A stretch of 13,025 nt of DNA, taken from an uncultured Prevotellaceae bacterium. GTDB taxonomy: Bacteria; Bacteroidota; Bacteroidia; Bacteroidales; Bacteroidaceae. Below the pieces are notes generated by a model. It was not told where the DNA came from. It saw nothing but the letters and a program-made list of their open reading frames with translations, and ran no database searches. The stretch is from NCBI GenBank assembly GCA_937902455.1, contig CALELI010000071.1:1-13025 (forward strand), read 5' to 3'. The position numbers were made by a program, and so were the translations under genes. Shown here one piece after another: positions 7,428 to 13,025 of this stretch. Position 1 is the stretch's first letter; each line of letters begins with the position of its first letter.

Positions 7428-7772
7428 TTATTTTACCTTTTCAACAACGGCCTTGAATGCCTGTGGGTTGTTGAGAGCGAGGTTAGCGAGTGTCTTGCGG
7501 TTGATTTCAATTCCAGTCTTGTGGAGAGCTCCCATGAGCTGAGAATATGACATTCCTTCAAGACGAGCTGCTGCGTTGATACGCTGAATCCAGAGAGCAC
7601 GGAATTCACGTTTCTTATTCTTACGGCCTACGTATGCATACTGAAGTCCCTTCTCGTAAGCGTTCTTTGCTACTGTCCAGACGTTCTTGCGTGCACCGAA
7701 CTGACCTTTGACACGCTTTAAAATCTTCTTTCTTCTTGCTCTTGAAGCAACATGATTTACTGATCTTGGCAT
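7428..7772 (-). CDS. rplT: 50S ribosomal protein L20
   Basis: L20 binds 23S rRNA early in large-subunit assembly and in several bacteria also represses its own operon. The 114-aa product has the basic N-terminal extension (MPRSVNHVASRARRKKILKRVKGQFGARK) and the conserved helical core (REFRALWIQRINAAARLEGMSYSQLM). It is full length and starts with MPR as usual. It is last in the infC-rpmI-rplT order that is conserved across bacteria. A 92-bp gap with a hairpin at 7793-7824 separates it from rpmI, and a strong terminator follows. Confidence 0.98.
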   Translation of the reverse strand: MPRSVNHVASRARRKKILKRVKGQFGARKNVWTVAKNAYEKGLQYAYVGRKNKKREFRALWIQRINAAARLEGMSYSQLMGALHKTGIEINRKTLANLALNNPQAFKAVVEKVK

Positions 7773-7792
7773 AATTTTGATTTTTTGTGAAA

Positions 7793-7824
7793 GTTAGCGG
7801 TCTTGCGACTCTTGCTGGCTAAAC
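7793..7824 (-). promoter_or_regulatory. Hairpin in the rpmI-rplT gap
   Basis: On the plus strand GTTAGC (7793-7798) pairs with GCTAAAC (7818-7824) around an interior that itself repeats CTTGC. In the mRNA this puts a hairpin about 20 bases before the rplT start. It might affect L20 translation or mRNA processing, but the stem is short and the role is a guess. Confidence 0.3.
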
Positions 7825-7839
7825 ATTCGATTAAACATT
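7820..7839. repeat. Short direct repeat TAAACATT x2
   Basis: TAAACATT occurs at 7820-7827 and again at 7832-7839, a 12-base period, in the rpmI-rplT gap beside the hairpin. It is short, AT-rich and may be chance. Confidence 0.3.
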
Positions 7840-7864
7840 GTTTGATAATTCTCTCTGGATAAGA

Positions 7865-8062
7865 TTAACGGAGATTGAGCAAATCACGAACCTGCTTTAC
7901 GTTTGCAGAAACGACGATTGCGCTGTGGTCAAGTCTTCTCTTTTGCTTCTTAGTCTTCTTTGTAAGAATGTGACTGTGATAAGCGTGCTGACGCTTAATC
8001 TTTCCAGTGCCAGTGAGCTTGAAACGCTTCTTGGCTGCAGAATTAGTTTTTACTTTTGGCAT
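7865..8062 (-). CDS. rpmI: 50S ribosomal protein L35
   Basis: L35 is a small basic protein of the large ribosomal subunit. The 65-aa product has the family pattern from the start (MPKVKTNSAAKKRFKLTGTG) through the conserved HSHILTKKTKKQKRRL, and is complete. It lies 62 bp after infC and 92 bp before rplT on the same strand, the standard gene order. The gap to infC holds an imperfect hairpin at 8096-8123. Confidence 0.97.
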   Translation of the reverse strand: MPKVKTNSAAKKRFKLTGTGKIKRQHAYHSHILTKKTKKQKRRLDHSAIVVSANVKQVRDLLNLR

Positions 8063-8095
8063 TTTTTTGTAATTTTAAATTATTATTAATTATGT

Positions 8096-8123
8096 GTGGC
8101 AACGCATACCAAGCGTTACGCAC
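8096..8123 (-). promoter_or_regulatory. Hairpin in the infC-rpmI gap
   Basis: Just after the infC stop the mRNA reads GTGCGTAACGC, a 7-base loop (TTGGTAT) and GCGTTGCCAC, a stem of about 10 pairs with one bulged C and one G-U pair. It sits between infC and rpmI, where L20-dependent translational control operates in E. coli. There is no U run, so it is not a classical terminator. A regulatory role here is inference from position and shape only. Confidence 0.4.
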
Positions 8124-8124
8124 C

Positions 8125-8697
8125 TTATTGTTCTTTCGTTTCCTCTTTTTTCTCTTCTTTCTTCTTGCTGCTGCCTGGTTTCTTCGGCGCAAGCATGATA
8201 ATCATCTTCTTTCCTTCAAGGCTTGGCAGGCTTTCTACCTTTGCGATTTCCTCGAGATCATTGGCAAAACGGAGAAGGAGAACTTCACCTTGTTCCTTAA
8301 AGACGATTGAACGTCCCTTGAAGAATACATAGGCTTTCACCTTATTGCCCTCGCTGAGGAACTCCCTCGCGTGCTTGAGCTTGAATGCGTAGTCGGCTTC
8401 TGCAGTCTGTGGTCCGAATCGGATTTCCTTTATTTCTATCTTCTGCTGCTTAGCCTTCATTTCCTTGGCCTTTTTCTTTATCTGGTACAGAAACTTAGAG
8501 TACTCTATGAGTCTGCATACAGGAGGTGTGGCCGTTGGGGAGATTTCTACGAGGTCTACGCCCATGTTTTCTGCGAGTTGCAGTGCTTCGCGGGTTGGGA
8601 CGACTTTTGGTTCAACTCCGTCGCCCACGATTCGTACTTCCGGGATGCGAATTTGTTCGTTTACCCTGTACTGGAATTTCTTATTGTCTCCTTTCAT
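8125..8697 (-). CDS. infC: Translation initiation factor IF-3
   Basis: IF-3 binds the 30S subunit, keeps subunits apart and checks start-codon pairing. The 190-aa protein has the N-terminal domain at about 8-78 (YRVNEQIRIPEVRIVGDG and CRLIEYSKFLYQ) and the C-terminal domain at about 85-172 (IEIKEIRFGPQTAEADYAFK and GNKVKAYVFFKGR). It then has a Lys/Glu-rich tail (173-190) that extends beyond the usual end. The start used is ATG at 8695-8697, unlike the AUU start of E. coli infC, so that form of self-control is not expected. It lies 87 bp after thrS, and a TATCTTTG -7 element in that gap suggests its own promoter. It is first in the infC-rpmI-rplT group. Confidence 0.97.
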   Translation of the reverse strand: MKGDNKKFQYRVNEQIRIPEVRIVGDGVEPKVVPTREALQLAENMGVDLVEISPTATPPVCRLIEYSKFLYQIKKKAKEMKAKQQKIEIKEIRFGPQTAEADYAFKLKHAREFLSEGNKVKAYVFFKGRSIVFKEQGEVLLLRFANDLEEIAKVESLPSLEGKKMIIMLAPKKPGSSKKKEEKKEETKEQ

Positions 8698-8714
8698 TAT
8701 ATTTTTTGCGGCTG

Positions 8715-8722
8715 CAAAGATA
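8715..8722 (-). promoter_or_regulatory. -7 element upstream of infC
   Basis: CAAAGATA on the plus strand reads TATCTTTG on the minus strand (TAnnTTTG). I see no good TTTG at the -33 position. The motif ends only 17 bases before the infC ATG, so a transcript from here would have a leader of about 10 bases. Confidence 0.45.
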
Positions 8723-8784
8723 GTAAATAATTACGAATTAAGCGATAAGATTTACAATTTTTTTTGCATTTATCTTGCTCGTAA

Positions 8785-10731
8785 TCAGAATTCCTCTGTC
8801 ATTTGCCTTACTTCGTCCTGAATTTTCTGGGCGAATTGCTGCATTGTCATTGATTCCTGTTCACCTTGTCCACCACGCTTGCGTACGTTTACGAGACCTT
8901 CTGCTGCTTCCTTTTCACCTACGATAATGAGGTAAGGGATGTGTTTCATCTCGTTATCACGAATCTTGCGGCCGATTTTCTCGTTACGTTCGTCGATAAT
9001 GGTTCGTACGTCGTTTTCGTTGAGATAGTCTGCCACCTGATGAGCATAGTCATTGAATTTCTCTGAGATAGGAAGGATTACAACCTGGTCTGGTGTGAGC
9101 CAGAGTGGGAAGTGACCTGCTGTGTGCTCAATGAGCACTGCGATGAAACGTTCCATACTTCCGAAAGGAGCACGGTGAATCATCACTGGACGGTGTTTCT
9201 CATTGTCGCTGCCTGTGTATTCGAGTTTGAACCGCTCAGGAAGATTATAGTCAACCTGGATGGTACCGAGCTGCCAGCGGCGTCCGAGTGCGTCCTTAAT
9301 CATGAAGTCGAGCTTAGGACCATAGAATGCAGCCTCGCCTGTCTCTTCGTGTGCAGGCAGACCTTTTTCCTTGCATGCCTCGATGATGGCATTCTGTGCC
9401 TGTTCCCATACTTCGTCGCTTCCGATGTACTTTTCCTTGTTGTTAGGGTCACGGAGACTTATCTGTGCCTCATAGTCCTTGAAGTCGAGGGCCTTGAAGA
9501 TGATATTGATAATGTCCATCACGCGGAGGAACTCGTCCTTCACCTGGTCGGCACGGCAGAAGATGTGTGCGTCGTCCTGAGTGAATGAGCGAACTCGTGT
9601 CAGTCCGTGAAGTTCGCCGCTCTGCTCGTATCTGTAGACTGTACCGAACTCTGCTATTCTTACAGGGAGGTCCTTGTAGGAACGAGGTGTGTTGGCGTAG
9701 ATCATACAGTGATGAGGGCAGTTCATTGGCTTGAGCAGGTATTCTTCGCCTTCTTCCGGGGTGGTAATAGGACGGAAACTGTCCTGACCATAGTGGTCCC
9801 AGTGGCCAGAAGTAACGTAGAGACTCTTGCTACCGATATGTGGAGTGATTACTTCGAGGTAACCGTATTTCTTCTGGATTTTGCGGAGGAATTCCTGGAG
9901 GCGAAGACGGAGTGCTGTTCCCTTTGGAAGCCACATTGGCAGACCCTTACCAACCTTCTCTGAAAAGAAGAAGAGTTCCATTTCCTTGCCGATTTTACGG
10001 TGATCGCGCTTCTTTGCCTCTTCGAGTTTCTCGAGATATTCAGCGAGCATCTTCTGCTTAGGGAAGGTGATACCGTAGATACGTGTCATCATCGGACGCT
10101 TCTCGTCGCCACGCCAGTAAGCGGCTGCGAGTGAAAGCACCTTTGCTGCCTTGATTTCTGCTGTGTTCACGAGGTGCGGACCACGACAGAGGTCTGTGAA
10201 AGCTCCCTGTGTGTATGTGGTAATCTGGCCGTCTTCGAGGTCGTTGATGAGTTCGCACTTGTATGTCTGACCCTTGTCGCCGAAGAATTTCAGGGCGTCA
10301 GCCTTTGTGATATCTCTCTTTACGAGTTCTTCTTTCTTCTGCTGGAGTTCCTGCATCTTCTTCTCGATTTCAGGGAAGTTGGCGTCAGAAAGCTTCACTC
10401 CCTCTGGTGGCATTACGTCATAGTAGAAACCATTCTCGATAGCCGGACCGATTCCGAACTGGATTCCAGGGTAGAGTTCCTGAAGTGCCTCTGCCATGAG
10501 GTGGGCAGATGTGTGCCAGAAGGCATGCTTACCTTCCTCGTCTTCCCATTTGTAGAGTACCAGTGATGCGTCCTCGTTGATAGGGAAATTCAGTTCTTTT
10601 GTCTCACCGTTTATGCCACATGCAAGGATTTCCTTTGCAAGTCGTGGACTGATGCTTTCTGCAACCTGCAGAGCGTTGATTCCGGCTTCGTATTCGCGAA
10701 TGCTGCCGTCAGGGAATGTAATCTTTATCAT
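8785..10731 (-). CDS. thrS: Threonyl-tRNA synthetase
   Basis: ThrS charges tRNA(Thr) with threonine using ATP and clears mischarged serine. The 648-aa protein is complete. It has a TGS domain at about 1-62 and an editing domain at about 70-225 with the HxxxH pair H73/H77 and C182/H186 in DLCRGPH. The class II catalytic core has motif 2 in FGTVYRYEQSGELHGLTRVR, and the zinc ligands are C338 (MNCPHH), H389 (DDAHIF) and H519 (VMIHRAPFGSMERF). The anticodon-binding domain runs from about 545 to the end (VVILPISEKFNDYAHQVADY). All key residues are present. It lies upstream of infC on the same strand, as in many bacteria. A TAAATTTG -7 element precedes it by about 30 bp, and I see no T-box leader. 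Confidence 0.98.
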   Translation of the reverse strand: MIKITFPDGSIREYEAGINALQVAESISPRLAKEILACGINGETKELNFPINEDASLVLYKWEDEEGKHAFWHTSAHLMAEALQELYPGIQFGIGPAIENGFYYDVMPPEGVKLSDANFPEIEKKMQELQQKKEELVKRDITKADALKFFGDKGQTYKCELINDLEDGQITTYTQGAFTDLCRGPHLVNTAEIKAAKVLSLAAAYWRGDEKRPMMTRIYGITFPKQKMLAEYLEKLEEAKKRDHRKIGKEMELFFFSEKVGKGLPMWLPKGTALRLRLQEFLRKIQKKYGYLEVITPHIGSKSLYVTSGHWDHYGQDSFRPITTPEEGEEYLLKPMNCPHHCMIYANTPRSYKDLPVRIAEFGTVYRYEQSGELHGLTRVRSFTQDDAHIFCRADQVKDEFLRVMDIINIIFKALDFKDYEAQISLRDPNNKEKYIGSDEVWEQAQNAIIEACKEKGLPAHEETGEAAFYGPKLDFMIKDALGRRWQLGTIQVDYNLPERFKLEYTGSDNEKHRPVMIHRAPFGSMERFIAVLIEHTAGHFPLWLTPDQVVILPISEKFNDYAHQVADYLNENDVRTIIDERNEKIGRKIRDNEMKHIPYLIIVGEKEAAEGLVNVRKRGGQGEQESMTMQQFAQKIQDEVRQMTEEF

Positions 10732-10762
10732 ATGTTTCTTTCGTTAAATTCAAATTATCGTG

Positions 10763-10770
10763 CAAATTTA
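10763..10770 (-). promoter_or_regulatory. -7 element upstream of thrS
   Basis: CAAATTTA on the plus strand reads TAAATTTG on the minus strand (TAnnTTTG), 31 bases before the thrS start codon. The -33 region is AT-rich with no exact TTTG at the right distance. It shares the 230-bp divergent gap 10732-10961 with the ompA-like gene promoter; I see no gene in that gap. Confidence 0.5.
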
Positions 10771-10883
10771 GTAAAAAAATGTGAAACACATATTAAATTA
10801 TTCAAAATTCACGTATAATTAGAAGAAATTTCTTGACAGACAGAAAATACTGACAAAATCGCATGCATGTAACATTTTTTTTG

Positions 10884-10891
10884 TAACTTTG
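10884..10891 (+). promoter_or_regulatory. -7 element upstream of the OmpA-like gene
   Basis: TAACTTTG fits TAnnTTTG and is followed by GCGAG. Transcription would begin near 10898, giving a leader of about 65 bases before the ATG at 10962. The leader contains a small GCGAC/GTCGT hairpin. No clear TTTG lies 19-21 bases upstream. Confidence 0.5.
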
Positions 10892-10961
10892 CGAGTCAAT
10901 TGCGACATGAAGTCGTATAGATAATTGTATTTCAGTCTCATCAATAAAAAACAGACAGATT

Positions 10962-11684
10962 ATGAAACATTCAAAATTCGTTGCAATCGTGCTCAGCGTA
11001 GCACTCGTTTTCAGTTCATGCGGAATGAACAATACAACTAAGGGTGGTCTTATCGGTGGCGGCGGTGGTGCTGCTCTCGGTGCACTCGTAGGTTCACTCA
11101 TCGGCGGTGGTGTCGGTGGCGGTACTGCTATCGGTGCAGCAATCGGTGGTGTCGTAGGTACTGGTGCTGGTGTTCTCATCGGCAAGAAGATGGACAAGGT
11201 AAAGCAGCAGGCAGAACAGGTTAAGAATGCCCAGGTTGAGACTATCACAGACGCAAACGGTCTTAAGGCAGTTAAGGTTACTTTTGACTCTGGCATCCTC
11301 TTCACAACTGGTAGCTCTACTCTCAGCGCTACAGCAAAGTCTTCACTCAACCAGTTTGCAAACAACGTGCTCAAGGCTAATCCAGACCTTGAAATCGCAA
11401 TCCAGGGCTACACAGACAATGCTCCATTCAAGAACAGCACAGCAGAGCAGAGTGCAGAGAAGAATCTTGCCCTTTCTCGGCAGCGTGCAGATGCAGTAAA
11501 GACTTATCTCCTCGGACAGGGCGTTCAGAGCAAGCAGGTTAAGTCTTCTACTGGTTACGGTGAGGCAAATCCTGTTGCTGACAACTCAACAGAGGCTGGT
11601 AAGCAGCAGAACCGCCGTGTAGAAGTTTATCTCTATGCAAGTCAGGAGATGATCGAAGCAGCAAATAAGGAAGCTGGCAAATAA
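10962..11684 (+). CDS. OmpA-family lipoprotein with glycine zipper
   Basis: This 240-aa envelope lipoprotein probably ties the outer membrane to peptidoglycan. A lipoprotein signal ends in LVFSSC, with C20 as the likely lipidated Cys. Residues 28-74 are a long glycine zipper (GGLIGGGGGAALGALVGS and GTAIGAAIGGVVGTGAG), likely membrane-embedded or membrane-associated. Residues about 105-225 are an OmpA C-terminal domain with FDSGILF, GYTDN (D152), LALSRQRADAV (R175) and NRRVEVYL; D152 and R175 match the residues that hold diaminopimelate in family members. The large barrel of classical OmpA is absent. Its stop TAA (11682-11684) shares a base with the mtgA ATG, so the two are translationally coupled. 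The coding sequence favours a narrow set of codons such as GGT, CTC and CAG, which suggests high expression. Confidence 0.9.
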   Translation: MKHSKFVAIVLSVALVFSSCGMNNTTKGGLIGGGGGAALGALVGSLIGGGVGGGTAIGAAIGGVVGTGAGVLIGKKMDKVKQQAEQVKNAQVETITDANGLKAVKVTFDSGILFTTGSSTLSATAKSSLNQFANNVLKANPDLEIAIQGYTDNAPFKNSTAEQSAEKNLALSRQRADAVKTYLLGQGVQSKQVKSSTGYGEANPVADNSTEAGKQQNRRVEVYLYASQEMIEAANKEAGK

Positions 11685-12412
11685 TGCTTGTCCGGAAAAT
11701 ATTCAAGACGATACTGAGAACCATAGTATCAATCCTTTTTCTGTTCATAGGCACTTCCGTACTTGCAGTCATACTGTACAGGTACGTGGAAGTGCCTTTT
11801 ACTCCTCTTATGGGAATAAGGATGATACAACAGGTCCGCGACGGGAGAACACCCCGTGCTGACCACAAGTGGGTCCCGCTTGATTCCATGTCGTGCTACA
11901 TGCCTGTAGCTGTCATCTCGAGCGAAGACCAGAATTTCCTTTCCCACAATGGTTTCGACCTCGAGGCCATCGAGAGCATACTGAAGAAACAATATGAGCA
12001 GGGAGGTCTTGATGGAGTCCGCAATGGCAAGATGCGAGGAGGAAGCACCATCTCGCAGCAGACTGCTAAGAATGTGTTTCTTTGGCCTACGTCATCGTGG
12101 GTGAGGAAAGGATTCGAGGCCTATTTCACCGTACTCATCGAGACATTCTGGAGCAAGCACAGGATTATGGAAGTCTATCTCAATGTCATCGAGATGGGCG
12201 ATGGAATCTATGGTGCCGAGAGTGTGGCAGAAAACCATTTCGGAACTACAGCCCACCTGCTCACACGCGACCAGTGTGCCATGATAGCGGCATCACTCCC
12301 CAATCCACTAAGGATGAACAGTTCCGCTCCTACACCTTATATGTATAAGAGGCAGTCCTGGATTAAGCGCCAGATGCGTCATGTCCCGTTGTTCGAAAAG
12401 GAAGTGAAATGA
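11684..12412 (+). CDS. mtgA: Monofunctional peptidoglycan glycosyltransferase
   Basis: MtgA polymerises lipid II into glycan strands at the outer face of the inner membrane and has no transpeptidase domain. The 242-aa protein has one N-terminal membrane segment (about 11-33). The GT51 motifs follow: SSEDQNFLSHNGFD with catalytic E81 (79-92), RGGSTISQQTAKN (118-130), the second catalytic Glu in VRKGFEAYF (E145), and IMEVYLNVIEMGDGIYG (161-177). Length equals a normal MtgA, and the protein stops before any penicillin-binding domain. The start overlaps the OmpA-like stop by one base and the end overlaps the next gene by four (ATGA). The operon therefore joins a peptidoglycan-binding lipoprotein with a peptidoglycan polymerase. 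Confidence 0.95.
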   Translation: MLVRKIFKTILRTIVSILFLFIGTSVLAVILYRYVEVPFTPLMGIRMIQQVRDGRTPRADHKWVPLDSMSCYMPVAVISSEDQNFLSHNGFDLEAIESILKKQYEQGGLDGVRNGKMRGGSTISQQTAKNVFLWPTSSWVRKGFEAYFTVLIETFWSKHRIMEVYLNVIEMGDGIYGAESVAENHFGTTAHLLTRDQCAMIAASLPNPLRMNSSAPTPYMYKRQSWIKRQMRHVPLFEKEVK

Positions 12413-13025
12413 AGCGGCTCATTACCTTTTTACTTGCTCTTACCATTTCCACATCACTTTTCTCCCAAGACTTTGTCCTGGCAAGCTATAACTGCGAAAA
12501 CGCATTCGATACCATCCATGATGAAGGCAAGGACGATTATGAATTCCTTCCCCAGGGAAATCGTCACTGGTCGAGAAAGCGGATGTTCAATAAACTGAAG
12601 AATATTGGAAAGGTCATTCTTTCCATTGATTCCGTCAAGCCTGCAGACATCATCTGTCTCGAGGAGGTAGAGAATGATACAGTCCTCACTTATCTCACTT
12701 GCAACACCTCACTTGCCCGTATTGGCTACCGATACGTCATGACCAGTTCCCTCGACGAGAGAGGTATCGACGTTGCCATTCTATATTCACCATTCACATT
12801 CCACCTCATTTCAAGCCATATCATACGTCCCCGTATCGACGGATTCACCCGTGATGTCCTCCACGTCACAGGCTGGATTGCCGGAGGCGATACGCTTGAT
12901 GTCTTTGCCGTCCATCTCCCGAGCAAACTGAAAGGCAAGACAAGCGAAAGGAACAGGTTGATAATTGCGTCACAGATAATGGACTGCATTGACTCCTTGC
13001 GAAGTGTGAGGACAAGTCTCAATAC
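12409..13025 (+). CDS. Secreted endonuclease/exonuclease/phosphatase-family protein, partial
   Basis: The ATG at 12409-12411 overlaps the mtgA TGA (ATGA). The frame stays open for 205 codons to the right edge, so the C-terminus is missing. Residues 1-20 form a signal peptide (MKRLITFLLALTISTSLFSQ), so the enzyme is exported. The mature part shows the opening strand of the DNase I-like fold (LASYNCENAFD), the metal-binding Glu in DIICLEEVEND, DERGIDVAILYSPF, and FAVHLPSKLKGKTSERNR, which holds the conserved His and Arg region. These place it in the endonuclease/exonuclease/phosphatase superfamily, whose members cleave DNA, phosphoinositides or other phosphodiesters. The substrate cannot be named from this part. 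Overlap with mtgA implies co-expression with the two envelope genes. Confidence 0.85.
   Translation, partial: MKRLITFLLALTISTSLFSQDFVLASYNCENAFDTIHDEGKDDYEFLPQGNRHWSRKRMFNKLKNIGKVILSIDSVKPADIICLEEVENDTVLTYLTCNTSLARIGYRYVMTSSLDERGIDVAILYSPFTFHLISSHIIRPRIDGFTRDVLHVTGWIAGGDTLDVFAVHLPSKLKGKTSERNRLIIASQIMDCIDSLRSVRTSLN

Noticed and set aside
9112..9588. Plus-strand open frame of 158 codons within thrS
   Set aside because: It is antisense to the conserved catalytic core of ThrS and has no recognisable motif.
10833..10838. TTGACA, an E. coli-type -35 box upstream of the OmpA-like gene
   Set aside because: No matching -10 lies 16-18 bases downstream, and this phylum uses a different consensus; TAACTTTG at 10884 is a better candidate.
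10732..10961. Possible T-box or other riboswitch leader for thrS
   Set aside because: The thrS leader from the likely start is only about 25 bases and lacks specifier or antiterminator structure; T-boxes are also not expected in this phylum.
10802..11374. Minus-strand open frame of 190 codons rich in Pro and Ala
   Set aside because: The Pro/Ala run is just the complement of the glycine-zipper codons of the OmpA-like lipoprotein.

Overview
The window looks like a chromosomal segment of a Bacteroidales bacterium, most likely Prevotella or a close relative. The evidence is the protein set (a DUF3078-type outer-membrane protein, a 29-residue AURKAIP1/COX24-like basic protein between HU and RNase G, and a threonyl-tRNA synthetase-infC-rpmI-rplT cluster) and the repeated TAnnTTTG -7 promoter motif, which is typical of Bacteroidetes. 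Shine-Dalgarno sequences are not conspicuous before the genes, which also fits this phylum.

Layout. (1) Bases 1 to about 545 are AT-rich (22 to 37 percent G+C in the sequence lines I counted, against 47 to 50 percent just to the right). They carry the start of an unknown gene leaving the left edge, a hairpin terminator, and the C-terminal half of a tyrosine recombinase. (2) At about 541-552 this DNA is fused to the C-terminal third of an ABC-F ATPase gene, so both genes are cut at the same point. It is either a rearrangement or mobile-element scar, or an assembly chimera. (3) The ABC-F remnant ends at a two-way terminator facing a minus-strand cluster of HU, a 29-aa basic ribosome-type protein and RNase G. 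(4) A second minus-strand operon follows: fabD, a cytoplasmic GH13 alpha-amylase and a DUF3078 outer-membrane protein, spaced by 4 bp and 1 bp. It has a good promoter (TTTG-N20-TATTTTTG) before fabD. (5) The minus-strand translation cluster thrS-infC-rpmI-rplT ends in a strong GAAA-loop terminator, with hairpins between infC and rpmI and between rpmI and rplT. (6) After a divergent promoter region, a plus-strand envelope operon encodes a glycine-zipper OmpA-type lipoprotein, the peptidoglycan glycosyltransferase MtgA and a secreted endonuclease/exonuclease/phosphatase-family protein that runs off the right edge. Its genes overlap by 1 and 4 bases.

Most of the window is core housekeeping DNA: translation initiation and ribosome assembly, RNA turnover, nucleoid structure, fatty-acid initiation and cell-wall synthesis. 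I see no CRISPR array, tRNA, rRNA, complete insertion sequence or recognisable defence system. The points most worth a second look are the recombinase/ABC-F junction, the tiny AURKAIP1/COX24-like gene, the fabD-amylase-DUF3078 operon and the intergenic hairpins of the infC-rpmI-rplT cluster.
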